The notes under the pieces are model-generated. The model was not told where the DNA came from. It ran no database searches and saw only the letters and a list, made by a program, of their open reading frames with translations. Position numbers and translations under genes: made by a program. This document shows positions 10,190-21,238 of a stretch of 64,000 bases of DNA, in pieces (the stretch's first letter is position 1; the number at the start of each line of letters is the position of its first letter). This stretch comes from Aphelenchoides besseyi. Its lineage: Eukaryota; Nematoda; Chromadorea; Rhabditida; Aphelenchoididae. The stretch is from NCBI GenBank assembly GCA_024699855.1, contig JAMPIQ010000002.1:496001-560000 (forward strand), given 5' to 3'.

Positions 10190-10973
10190 ATCGAAAATTA
10201 GATCAAAGTGATCACGTAATTGATGGAAATCCCGTAGAAAGCGAGCTCAAAGATTTATCTATTCAAAACGAAGAAATTAAGCGAATAGAAATGATGGAAG
10301 TTGATGTAACTAATGATTTGCGTGCAAATGTACAAATTGAAACGATTCGCAAACCAATTACTACAGACGTTGTAATACACAAAAAAATACGTCACACATC
10401 GTCGCGAAAGAAAGTTGAATGAAGCGGTGAGAGCATTGGCACATGTCCCGCCACCACATCTCGATCAGTTGATGGATTTCGATCGTTGGATAGACTCCGA
10501 AATCCTCACAATTGCGGCAATGAAAATGATTGCCGAAGAGTCGCGTCCAGTAGCGATGCTTTCAACGGCTATATTGGGATGGTTTCATTAGTGAGTAATT
10601 AGGAAATAATCCAATGGATTATCTTTTAATTTTTCCACCAAAGTTGCCGGACCAAAACAATGAAAAGTTTGTATTGATTATGCCGATTCCTAGCAGCAAT
10701 AATTACATCCTCGCCATTGCCGAATGGACAATTGGGTCGAATGTCGTTAATATGTTTTATTGCGATTCGTACGGCCACCCATGTCCATATGAAGAAAAGT
10801 TGATTTCAATTGTGACAAACTTCACACTTCAACTCGGTTGTATTTTGAACAATGTGGAGTTTGAAGTACTCGATATAAGCAACCAAACTGATAAGCAAAG
10901 GGACCAAGTAAACTGCACGGCATTTGCGTTTTGTAACATGAAAATATATCTCGAACGAACACGCGAAAATTAA
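10190..10973 (+). pseudogene. Ulp1-like cysteine protease module 2 of the Helitron
   Basis: The stretch repeats the layout of module 1: a linker (PPHLDQLMDFDRWIDSEIL), then FVLIMPIPSSNNYILAIAE, MFYCDSYGHPCPYEE and DQVNCTAFAFCNMKIYL. Here the nucleophile Cys is kept (VNCTAFAF), but the residue at the usual His position is not clear (NNYILAI in place of HF.IAI). Frames are broken at about 10,420 and 10,590. It could be a tandem duplication of module 1 or a two-lobed protein; deciding that needs an intact relative. Confidence 0.5.
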
Positions 10974-11055
10974 TATCCAATTTGGGTTGAAGAAGGAGAT
11001 TCCGGAGAGCAAAAACGTCAAAAGTTGTTTGACGAACTCGTACCGTTGATTACTG

Positions 11056-12790
11056 ATGTCAAACGAATTGGTCCAAACGGTGAAATTCGTAAAGAAGAGA
11101 ACGAAAATGAGAATTCTGAAAGTTTTTTGGGCAAATCAATCACAAATTGCTGAAATAAACGAACAACTACCAAAACGTTATGCAAACCAAAGCTTAAAAA
11201 CAGAAAACAACAAACAAATAAAAGCAATTACTGTGGCTAATAAGGTTATTGAATTAAAACATGATTTGCAAACACCAAATCAAGATGATTTTACTGCTCA
11301 AATGTCAAATGGACAAATTGTTTCAGTGAACTATGACGTTTCTTCAGTTCCACAAGTCGTTATTCCTTCCCAAAATCATAAACATCAACAAGTCGTTCGT
11401 AATGCTTTGAACCAAATCATTCAAACAAAATGTCTAACACTTAAAGTCGTTCAAAAAACAATTGCAATCTGCAATTTAGATCGTTTCGTTTTTTCCAAAA
11501 ACTTTAACCGTATGTAAAATACGACGAGAAGGGATTGTTTGCGATTTTGTTTGGGTAAAATGAATGTAAAGTGCAGTCATTGCAAAGCAAAACATTTCGT
11601 ATCGGAACCAATGAGCAAAACGGGAACCTTTTCCTCGTGCTGCGATCACGGACGAATTAACATTGAAGATACAGTAGACCTTCAATTTCCACAGGAATTG
11701 AAAAATTTGTTGACGAACAAACACGAGCATTCAAAACACTTTTTTGATAATATTCGAGTTTACAACAATTCAGTTAAATTAGCCGGGGTTGTAACTAAGG
11801 AAATTCGGTTAAAAGGTCGTGGTCCATCTACTTATGGTCAACTTGGTGAATTTCAACGTGTTTTTAATTTAGCAGCTAGACCTACATCATAAAAAGAAGA
11901 AACTTACGGTCAACTTTATATGCTTGAGTCGGACAAAGCTTTTAACATCAGAAATTTGTCAAAGCAACAATTAAACGCTGAGGTCTTGAAACTTCTTGAC
12001 TCGATTATTCGAGAAAATCCATTCGGTAAAGCGTATTCAATGCTGAATAAAGAAGAAGAAAAAGCTGAACAAGAAGCAAAAGATAAAGGTGAAGAGACAC
12101 CTAAAATGCAACTTTTGTTTTCGTTGAAAAAACATTTGCTAAACAACAAAAAGTTTACAAACAAATATCGATACAATTTGCTCCGAGTAAACGAACTGGC
12201 TGCGGTTTATGTTGAAGCGAGATGATGGAGCATTACCACCTGCTTACATTGTTGGTTTTAGCAAAGCGGAAAAGAAACTGAAAACATTAAGTCCATTGGA
12301 TCCATGCGTTGAGACTATGCTTTACACAATTTTTTATCCGAACGGTAAACTCGGTTGGTCGTGTTCTAATGCTAAAGCTAGAGGAATTAATAAAAAAATT
12401 ACTTTGGCCAAATATGTTCAGCATAAAATTACTACTCGAGATCTTGATGATGCGCCATTTAACCCGTTGATCTATGGAAAGAAATTGTTTCAAGAATTAA
12501 TTGTTGATCAAGAAAGAATAGATTACATTCGAAGAAATTTGAATGTAAAAGTTGCACATCAATACGATGCAGTCAATAAATACTTGAAAAACTTGGCTGA
12601 AGAAGAAAAGGCGAAATCGGTAGAAAGATCATTTTACCGTCGAGTTACGTCGGTTCGCCACGTTACATATCAGAACAATATGAAGATGCGATGGCAACGA
12701 TTGCAAAGTACGGTAAGCCGGATCTTTTCATAACAACGACATGCAACTCCAAATGGCCAGATATCACCATTTCTGTGGGTAACAAGCCTC
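11056..12790 (+). pseudogene. Helitron Rep N-terminal region
   Basis: Consecutive frames give CSHCKAKHF, FSSCCDHGRI, HFFDNIRVYNN, STYGQLGEFQRV (zinc-finger region and start of Helitron_like_N), then YGQLYMLESDKAFNIR, ELAAVYVE, DGALPPAYIVGF, PLDPCVETMLYTIFYPNGK, YGKKLFQELIVDQERIDYIR, and finally, in a shifted frame, GSPRYISEQYEDAMATIAK and KPDLFITTTCNSKWPDI. This order is unmistakable for Helitron replication proteins, which nick and roll-circle replicate the element. A stop at 11,890 and frameshifts near 12,220 and 12,655 inactivate it, and the HUH motif region lies beyond the break and is missing. Confidence 0.85.
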
Positions 12791-13019
12791 TGGGCCGATA
12801 GTAATAAACACGGATCAAAATTGGAGGGGAAAACCCGAAACTCAAGGGTCAACTGACCCGCGGATTTTACCCTCAACCCCACAAATTTTGAATCTTGAAA
12901 AGGTGCAGACGTTTGGCGTTGTGTTTTAAGTGAAGATTTTTGCGATTTTGCGGCAGTTGTTTTTGTCGACAGTTCTGTTCCTGGGACATAGTAAGCGATT
13001 TTATTTCTTTCTCTTGTAT

Positions 13020-14527
13020 GGTCCTGAGCAATTAAAAATGCACTGACTGATTTCGATGTTTTCTTGGTCCTACGCTCTTCGTTGTGAGTGTTTCTGATGC
13101 GAAATTCGACGATGAGTCGATTGAGCACAAAAAAATCGTATGTTTATAACTTAGTTTTTGAGAAAAATCGATTTTATTGAAATTGGATGTGCAACTAAAA
13201 CTGCACCAAATGTTGGGATCCATATTTTTCACGTGTTTTTTCGTGATTTAGGTTGTATTTAAATTCATCTGGTAGGAAATTTCTTCTAGATTCTTCCAAG
13301 ATGCTCACAGATGAACAACGTCAACGAATTCGCAACCTGTACGTCAAACTTGGAACTATGGACGAGGTGGTCACAAAAACCGGTCATTCTAAGCACACAG
13401 TCTATAACGTACTTCACAATGTACCTAGAAAACAGCGAAAGAATCCTCCAATTCAAAAAATGATTTCAAAACGCAATGGTCAACGAATTCTGAGTTTTAT
13501 CCGACGTGAACGTCAGAAGAATCATTTGGTCAATTCGACAATCATCAAAGATCACTTCCAATTAGACTGTTCTGTATGGACCATCCAACGATTTTTGAAA
13601 GATCACAACGTGAGTTACGAAATTGCCCAGAAGAAAATCATTTTGGAAGACCGACACAAACAATCTCGACTTGATTTTGCTCAGAACCACGTCACTCAAC
13701 GAACGGACTTCAAGTTGTGGCTGTTTACGGACGAAAAAAGATTTTCACTTGACGGACCCGACAACAACGGTTCATACGAAATTCCTGGAACTCCAAACCC
13801 GGTACGTAGTCGACGTCAACAAGGCGGAGGATCCGTAATGATTTGGGGAGCAGTGGCCGCTAATGGAAATATCTACTTAAAGGTACCTTTCCTTCAACTT
13901 ATTAGGTCAGTTTTTGCCTTCAGGAAATCCTCGGACGATACACGTCGCAATTATACTTGGAAGACCTCAAGGCCGAATTTTTACCATGGGCGAAACGTCA
14001 ATTCAACGGTCGGAAATTCTACTGGCAGCAGGATAACGCTGCAATTCATAAGGCAAAAGTCATCAAAACCTACTTTGCATCGCTGAAAAATGTCGAACTG
14101 ATTGAAGGCCTGCAAAGAGCCCGGACTTGAATGTTATGGAAAACATTTGGGCACTTTTATCACAACAAGTCTACAAAGATGGCCAATTCCGACGAAAATC
14201 CGAACTACTTGAGAAGATCATGACCGAAGGCCGCAAAATCAAGAAGACACATCATCAAACACCTTTTCTCTTCAATGCCCACACGTTTACTCAACGTGTA
14301 TAAGTATAATGGAGAGATGATTTCCTAGACTTTCTTTTGGTGCAGTTTTAGTTGCACATCCAATTTCAATAAAATCGATTTTTCTCAAAAACTAAGTTAT
14401 AAACATACGATTTTTTTGTGCTCAATCGACTCATCGTCGAATTTCGCATCAGAAACACTTACAACGAAGAGCGTAGGACCAAGAAAACATCGAAATCAGT
14501 CGGTGCATTTTTAATTGCTCAGGACCA
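13020..14527 (+). mobile_element. Tc1/mariner element, copy 2 (1508 bp)
   Basis: TA duplications at 13,018-13,019 and 14,528-14,529 flank about 193-bp inverted repeats (13,020-13,212 and 14,335-14,527) that match copy 1. The insertion lies between GTAAGCGATTTTATTTC and TCTGTGTCGTTTAG, i.e. inside a small intron just upstream of the Myb-like start codon, so splicing could still remove it. Confidence 0.92.
13301..14328 (+). pseudogene. Tc1-like transposase, copy 2
   Basis: Same protein as copy 1 (HTH domains, FTDEKRFSL, YWQQDNAAIHKA, LNVMENIW). Assuming the intron at about 13,884-13,921, the exon frame continues through LEDLKAEFLPWAK, which copy 1 loses by an extra T. It carries the same one-base loss before PAKSPDL near 14,106 and, in addition, a net one-base insertion near 14,245 (AAGACACATC where copy 1 has AAGGACATC). 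Neither copy can make a complete enzyme. Confidence 0.85.
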
Positions 14528-14548
14528 TACATCTGTGTCGTTTAGATC

Positions 14549-15366
14549 ATGTTATTCACGCCCGAAATGCCGGCAAGGTTGACAGAATTGGTTCGCGATT
14601 CAGCAGCAGATCTGTTTCCCACTTCTAAAGACAAGGATTCGAATTCACGATCGAAGACCGCATGGACTGCTCTGACAGACTCTTTGCATTCCGAGTTTCA
14701 TATCTCGTTGACTGTATCTCAAGTCCGAGACAAGCACAAGAATCTGAAACGCAAGGCGAAAGCGTTTACAGCAGATAAACGACGGTTAGTCGAAAGGTTT
14801 TATTCTGTAGTTCGCGACATTTAAGATCACCAAATCAGACCGGTGGAGGTCTAGTACTCCAACAAAGTGATTCAGCGATCGCGATTATCGAGTCAATGCA
14901 CGAAAACTCACATGCGTTTAGTGGAGTTTCCGGCGCTCGTGAAACGATGATTTTCGAAGCAGAAGAAACAGTTTGTGATTTACGAATAACATGTTCTATT
15001 CCTTCTTTTCAGGCTATCGATCAAGTTGGCCGATACGAGACTGTGGAGACAAATCGCGCTCAATCCACACCAACAATCAACGAAGAATTGATTTCCGATC
15101 TATCAGCATTCTTAAGCAACGACATGTCGAGACAAGTAGAGCAGCCTGAATCTGTTGAACAAACAGCAAAGCGAAAGCTCGCCGCACCGAAGACTCCTGT
15201 TCGAAAGCCGAAACGACCTCGACTCGACCGCATTCGTGACTTACAGATTGAAGTTTTACAAAGGGAAAGCAAGAAGCTGAAAGTCGAAACGCAAAAACTC
15301 CAATTGGAAACGACCGTGCTTGAGAAGGCATTAAGTGTGTTGAATAAGTTTGATATGTCGTTATAG
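14549..15366 (+). CDS. Myb/zeste-like protein of the second Harbinger element
   Basis: The first exon encodes a trihelix-type domain (MPARLTELVRDSAADLF, KTAWTALTDSLHSEF, QVRDKHKNLKRKAKAF) like the regulatory-protein-zeste/Myb_DNA-bind_5 family. A very short intron (about 14,796-14,824) joins it in frame to RSPNQTGGGLVLQQ, a linker with the family's TGGG motif, and then a basic stretch (KRKLAAPKTPVRKPKRPR) and a long coiled coil (RIRDLQIEVLQRESKKLKVE) to the stop at 15,366. The 29-bp intron is shorter than any other here. In PIF/Harbinger elements this partner binds element ends with the transposase. The reading frame is otherwise intact. Confidence 0.65.
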
Positions 15367-15479
15367 TCTTAAAATCTCTTTTCTTCCATTTTTGATTCTC
15401 CTATTTTTTATTTTCGCTTAATCTCGTCGATTAAATCAAATGAGTTTGTGAGACAGTGTTTTGACTAAACATATCTCGA

Positions 15480-15805
15480 AAACGTATTGGCGCTGATGCG
15501 TCCTTGCGGATTGTCGAGGAAGTCGGTACTTGGAATCTCTGCGTCTACAGGTTAATCGTCAAAGTTGGGTCGATGCAGATCCACTGAATCGAAGTACCGC
15601 GTGCATGCGCTTCCAACTCTTCTCTGATCAACTCCGTAACAAACTAAAAGTAAGCAAACACTAATCTCATAAATCACCAACAAACTTCTATCCCAGAGCG
15701 ATTGAATCGATAACGTCGAATTAACTCTTCGTCGTCGAGCTCTAGAAAGTTCAATCGCTCTACATATTGCTTTGGGCTTCGTTCGGTATCCATAAAGCGC
15801 GCCAT
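15480..15805 (-). pseudogene. Truncated Harbinger transposase, N-terminal exon
   Basis: From the ATG at 15,805 the minus strand reads MARFMDTERSPKQYVERLN, LDDEELIRRYRFNRSGIE and, after an intron (about 15,644-15,693), FVTELIREELEAHARGTSIQ: the helical N-terminus of Harbinger transposases (LDD.E...RYR). The text then leaves the family; a piece IPSTDFLDNPQGRISANTF resembles the downstream GD..G+S..T+SR region. The DDE core is missing, so this element relies on another source of transposase. Confidence 0.55.
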
Positions 15806-16009
15806 AGCTTCAGCAAATTGAGCAGACTTATAAATTGAGTTATCTTGTTTATTCGACGTGTCGTGTGTTTCAGTTGCCGTGTCAAATTTACCGATTTACA
15901 AAGAAAATACGATCGGGTAAAATATTTTCTCCTGCCCAATAGCAGGTTTAAATTTTGGAGGGAAAACTCGGGGGTTTTACCCCAACATAATTTTTATTAC
16001 TATCGGCTC

Positions 16010-17160
16010 TAGCGGCGAGTTTTTTACCTCAAAATTGATTTCTTTTTTCATTTAAATTCAATTCGCAGGAAATTCGTTTAATTAGTTCGTTGAGCGCTGC
16101 GTATTTCTCGACAGATTTCTTCAATTAAAGTTTTTTTATCTGCAGCAAATCTCTCAAACGCTTCAGCCTTTCAATCTTATTGCAATCAACGCGCGAAACA
16201 TCAGAAATCAAGCAGCATAGCAATCGCACGAACATAAAATATACAGTTCGTAGCATCGACTACAGTCAGCAAAAACGTTAGAGAACGAAAAGAAAAACAA
16301 ATCTCCGACTCCGATCGACCCTTTTTTCCGCAAAGTCGGAGGTTTACACCGCGCTGATGGACGGCACTTTTAAGCGATTTTACCGCCGCTGCTTTCGACC
16401 ATTGAATGACTTTTTGGGAATCACAGCTGGCAATTCAAATCGGATCGACGGCCTCATAATTGTACGCTGAGACTCCGACGATATTGACGCGTCTTAGCAC
16501 GTGGTTGTTGACCGAATTGAAAAGTCCATTCAACCAAATTCGCCTACAAGGCAAATTCTCATTACGCAATGGTGTGTGAAAGTTTCCCAATGACGTGGGA
16601 CGAGAACCACAACACGACTATACACTACCGCTCAACATAGCTTTTCATTTGAAAAATGGAACATCAACCGATCGAGCATCTCGGAAGCTTCAACAATCCG
16701 TCAACGGCCGAGGATTACTATGTGTTGAAAAAAGCATAGTACCTTCGCTGCCAAAGATACGCTATTTACCTTCATTCCATTGAATTCAAACGACAACAAC
16801 GAGATAACGAACGTCGACGTTCAAATCGTGTTCATGGTTTTCAAATTAATGTTTTAGAGAATCAAAGAACGGTTGTTGACCAAAAAGTCGAACTGTTTGA
16901 AACAAGTGAGTTGCTTTCATCTTTTTCTTGGATCTCTGTCTTTCAGAAAAAACTCACTGCGTCGTTACTCCAATGGTTCGAAAGCGTTCAACCGTCTATT
17001 CGCCATCAATCCAACAGTTGAAGATTTATGTTTTGCCATCAACTTACAATCTTTCAGCGTCGTCCAATCGGTCGATTCATTCGACTGAAGACGTTTTAAC
17101 ATACACGATTTTATGAATAAACCATTAAATTTGTGATCTCTGCTGAAGTGCTAATGTGAA
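16010..17160. other. Unresolved stretch, possibly degraded coding
   Basis: Several short plus-strand frames (16,595-16,783, 16,873-17,088) show no family I recognise. They could be decayed Helitron sequence displaced by the insertion at 12.79-16.0 kb. Confidence 0.25.
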
Positions 17161-17199
17161 TCTTCACAACTTTAAATTAAGTTCTGATTTTTATTGCAA

Positions 17200-17640
17200 T
17201 TCATTCGTGATGATCTGGTTGCGATCCGCGCGTATTTGGATGCCGATCTGCCTGTTAGCCGTATGTTGTCACTTCATCCGCGTTGGAAAGCGCGAGCGCT
17301 GTACAAAGCCATACGTCGAATTCGGGTAGGAAGTGGATTTCATGACGATAGTTTCGATTGAAAATTAAAGGTTGACCGTGCTCCTGGTAGCGGCCGCCAG
17401 TGCTTACAAAAAACGAAGACAAAAATGAAGAATGGGAAGCAGCGTTTGTATATTTTTGCAAAAACTCGCTTCGGGTACACAATTGTCCATAGCAGCCTGC
17501 GGACATGTCCGATCCGGCAGAAAATTAGACCAATCGACTCCGCGGCCAAAAATCCCCAGTTTCTTTTTACAGAATCTTCATACAATGGCTGCTTAAAAAG
17601 TTACAGCACGATTGCCCTTTTTTTGAGACACCCTATATAT
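17200..17640 (+). mobile_element. Tc1/mariner-type remnant with one TIR
   Basis: A plus-strand frame (RAYLDADLPVSRMLSLHP, then GSGR) looks like the helix-turn-helix of a mariner-like transposase. Close downstream, TTTGAGACACCCTATATA (17,620-17,637) reads in reverse as TATATAGGGTGTCTCAAA, a typical mariner-like terminus. The catalytic core is absent, so this is an internally deleted copy. The other terminus was not found. Confidence 0.4.
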
Positions 17641-19329
17641 CCTAAGAAGTTAGCTAACTCTAGTCGAAAACATAGAATCAGATGACAGGTGTTATTACTT
17701 GATCGATTATTTCCGTCCAATAATCTTCTCAATGTCTGAGTTAGAAGTTAAACACAAACTGCCACTTCATTGAGCAAGGAGCAGCTTCAGTAACCAGATT
17801 GAGTTTCATTTTTGCAAGAATGCATCTTTTTACTTTGCCGTTAACATACTTTTGGTTTTCCTTCTTTGTTTTTAAGGATTTTCCGATCATCGTCGTTTTC
17901 CGGAATTCTTGTTTGAACGTTAAACAACATTGTCTTACTTATTTTAATGGGCTTATGAATTTCAGTCTTGAAGAGAATCAATTTGCGTAACAAATTCACG
18001 TTCAAACAAACTCTCTGAATAAACTTATTTCGTGTAGTGGATTATAATTGGTTTGCTCGACAACTTTGAGTTCCATGAACACAAAGTTTTACATTCGGGT
18101 AATTCAAATCGCAGTTGGTATTTGATACTTTCGACGTTGTTGTAGCTATCTTAATGTCAACAACCGATGGCGCCTGTTTTAATTCCGATCTAATATTTTG
18201 ACTTTCTAATACGACGATCGTTATTTTACGTTAGACGTTTTGTTTAATTCCGGGCTACTGTATGAACTCTTCATTATATTGTTGTCTATCTCTACGACCT
18301 AAGATTTCAGTGTTTCGGTCTTAGTGATCTACGGATAGTCATGTTAAAGCAAAACAAGTAATTTGCTATCTTTCGATTTACTGAATTCAGCTTTTTCAAG
18401 GTTTTTGCTTACCGCAAAGCTCATATTTGCGGACTGCTGTTCGCCAAGAGTAAAATTTTCGTGAAAAAGGATGGGTTCTATAGGGTTGCTTGTTGAACTT
18501 CTATCCTTTTTATTCACGCATTAGCGATCTCTGTTCTTGCATCGTAATTCCACGAAAGTTGATGTTGTGAACTGTTTTGTTTTGATCAAAAAAGAAGTTT
18601 ATTAAGGCTTTAAACGTTGTATTCGATTGTCTCTTTCCACAACGATAAGGACAAGTACCTGGTAATGGAAGTTCGTTCCGCTCTATCCACGTTTGAAGAA
18701 AAATCAAACGATTAGACTGCAAATAAACACAAACTCTATTCCTTAACATTTTGCGCAGGGCTGTTCTGAACTCAGAATTCATTTGATCGGAATATTGGAC
18801 AAATTAAAGTACCTTCGGACTTTGAATGCATTGCTTTCATTACAGTCTGTAGAGTGGAACGCGATGTTTAGCTTTGAAGTTGTTCTAATCAGCTTATCCG
18901 AAGATCATGTAACCATCTTTTCGCACGTCAATCTTATTTGTTTGCAACTAATTTACGGCCAGAATAAACATCAGATTTGCGACTCTTACAAGTTATCCCT
19001 CAGCAGACAAATAGTCTAGACCGTGCCAGATGACAATCAAGTGATCAGAGTAATTTCGTGAAGTAATGTGTAACTCGTTCGTGGTTTGAACGTTAATCCG
19101 AGAGATCAATTCGCTTAAAAAAAAGTGAAAGCACCAAAAATGACGAAAAATTGGTTCGTTTTAAAGCTCAGCATTAAACTCTCGATCAAAAACAGTAAGC
19201 AGAAGAATCGATACGTTCTGGGATTATTATTAGTTTGTTTGCTCAAATTTAGTTCATCGATCAATGTGATATTGGCGCTCAATTGTCAACGGTAAACAGC
19301 AAGTTCTTAGCATCAAAGTTCAGGTCTAG
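17641..19329. other. Gene-poor stretch with a small TTCCG cluster
   Basis: No supportable gene. Five plus-strand TTCCG words lie between 17,711 and 18,252 and minus-strand ones near 18,786 and 19,353, resembling the main array at 41-44 kb. Confidence 0.35.
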
Positions 19330-19586
19330 TTGTTTCTGCAAATTTGCATTCGGAAAATCGAGACTTCTGCGAGAAAGCGTGCCATTGGAATACAGCAGAA
19401 AACAACTACCTCACTGATGGAAAACAGAAAAAAGAAAATTTTGGTCAACCGCAACATTTGCGTTCTCATAATCGGATCAAAATCGGAGGTTTACAGCGCA
19501 AACCGAAAGATTTCTTTCATGCACAAACAAGCGTTCAATCATTTACAAAAACAAAAAGTTTATTGGAAATGAACGACGAAGTGGCT

Positions 19587-20460
19587 TCATAACATCGCTG
19601 AACAATTGGCCATCTCTTCGAACAACTCAAAAACTTCGCCGGAAAACGCAAACTTCTCTTTGCCATTGTTCTGTTCAGCAAACTCAGTGGCGAGTTGGCT
19701 TAACTGTTTGTCCTTGTAGCTAACAGTCATAACCAACAGTTTGGGAACGTTTTTCGTTGACATTAGCGACTTCATCTTATCCATGAATGTCTTCTAAAAA
19801 TCAGTTGTATCCTTTGGGAAAAGTTCTGAGACTTACGCGTAAGTCGCGAATTCCCAAGCAAACGCACAATCGATACAATTCATCCGATTTTTCATCAAAT
19901 GCGTTTGTTTGACCCAAATAAATGAACTCGACCTTCGTCTTTACGACTTCAAAGGTTGTGTCAGTGAGCAAGTAGTCGTTTTTCTTCGCATTCTTTTCGA
20001 GTTTCTTGGCAAAAAACTTCGATTTCAATGCAAAACCCGGCTTGTTGACCTGCAAAATCTTGGTTGTAATCGTCTCAATATAGCGACTTACACTAATGCT
20101 TGTCTTCGACCTTCAAGCAGAAATCCTCTGGTTTGTTTTCTTTCTGAAATTGCAGCAAAGCTTTGAGGTCACTGCTAATAGCCTTGGCTTCTTGATTTTT
20201 CAATTGAGCAGCCAACTCATTTCGTTCAGTCGAAAGATTTCGATCTAAAATTGTTTTTGATCAAAGTAAAGTTTTACTTGATTATCTTTTCCTCCGCACG
20301 TTTCATCGCATCCTCCAGCTTTCTGTCCATTTGAATAGCCAAATTCGACGCTGTTCTTGCCCTCTTGAACTCTTCCTTGCCCAACTTTGCTTCACAAAAT
20401 AGAGCCGCTTTAAATGGTCCACTGTATCAAACGTTTTGGCGAATTGTGCACGCCGTCTCT
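19587..20460 (-). CDS. BTB-domain protein, C-terminal exons
   Basis: Two well-joined minus-strand exons (intron about 19,797-19,840, GTAAGT...TTTTAG) read VNKPGFALKSKFFAKKLEKN, LLTDTTFEVVKTKVEFIYLG, DELYRLCVCLGIRDLR, KTFMDKMKSL and end MANCSAML. F...S.FF, V....EFIY.G and L..LC..L.I..L match the BTB/POZ fold, a dimerisation domain often feeding substrates to Cullin-3 ligases. Upstream, between 20,080 and 20,420, helical coiled-coil text (KLGKEEFKRARTASNLAI, MDRKLEDAMKRAEEKI) probably belongs to the same gene, but I could not connect all exons or find a sure start. Confidence 0.5.
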
Positions 20461-21238
20461 GAAAATTTGTAATGAAAAACAATCACTCTAATTATTTAAA
20501 AATCACGTTTATGACCGCAAGTTTTTCTTTCGATTTGTACCCACGTGTACACAACAAAGACTTTGGCAGCGAAATCGCCATGGCAAGTAAGAAAGACTTG
20601 CAGCTCGCCAAATCCTCGTACAGTCACATTACGAAAACGTATTGGGAAAGAACGGGAAAGTGGTCAAATCAGTTCACATAAAAGTGCGTTTTCCCTCGCC
20701 CCAAAAATCTGACGACGAAACAAAATTCCAAGTTGCAGTCGATTCGAACATGCTGCTCGACATCACAGATTCACGGTTATACACGAAGGAGGAATGATTT
20801 CAGCTGGATGAATCGTCGCTTATATACACGAATTGAGTTGACAAATTGGTGTTTTGTGCGACTTCAACTTATTAATTTGTCAACGCCTTTTTATTGCGAG
20901 CTAATTGGACGTAAATTGCCTTTAAAGCACACCTTAACCGTTGGTCCTCAATGTCTCTTTGTATATGATTTTAAACGTGGAAAAGTGACGTTGAAAGTAT
21001 TTGAAATTGTAAAATGAAACTGTTCGATGAGCTTAAAAAGTGCCATCACGATTGCAATCAAAATGTTAGGAAATTGTTCAATCTCTTAATACAACGCACT
21101 CTGCACTCATTCCTTCAAAAATGAGTTTATCGTTCGTTAAAGGCTGGCTTTTGGTAAAACGATGTTTAAACTTAAAGGCAAAACATCTGTGACCGTAGAC
21201 GGAAGTAAAACAAGCCCAGGTGAAATAAGAAGAACGAG
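20461..21238 (+). other. Possible small gene, unresolved
   Basis: A plus-strand frame from about 20,615 to 20,796 (KVVKSVHIKVRFPSPQKSDD, ending TKEE and a stop) and another ending KVTLKVFEIVK at 21,017 look protein-like, but I cannot place splice sites for them. Left as a candidate. Confidence 0.25.

Larger units (their letters stand above)
9190..12790 (+). mobile_element. Decayed Helitron, interrupted on the right
   Basis: A plus-strand series of broken reading frames ends in a Helitron Rep/helicase-like N-terminal region. Two Ulp1-like protease modules lie upstream in the same orientation. The right end is cut at about 12,791 by the second Harbinger element; I do not find the rest of the Rep or the helicase beyond it. 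The 5'-TC and CTRR-3' termini were not located, so the outer limits are approximate. Confidence 0.65.
12792..16008. mobile_element. Second PIF/Harbinger element, carrying a Tc1 insertion
   Basis: Both ends share a short inverted repeat (left GCCGATAGTAATAAA at about 12,794; right TTTATTACTATCGGC at about 15,993-16,005), with a second inner match (TTGGAGGGGAAAAC against GTTTTCCCTCC). Inside are a Myb/zeste-like gene on the plus strand and a shortened Harbinger transposase exon on the minus strand. A TCT occurs on both flanks but the boundary is ambiguous by two bases. It is inserted in the Helitron Rep. Confidence 0.6.

Noticed and set aside
20581..20620. A 17-bp segment GTAAGAAAGACTTGCAG as an intron
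   Set aside because: Its removal makes a smooth frame, but 17 bp is too short for spliceosomal splicing; other introns here are at least 29 bp.
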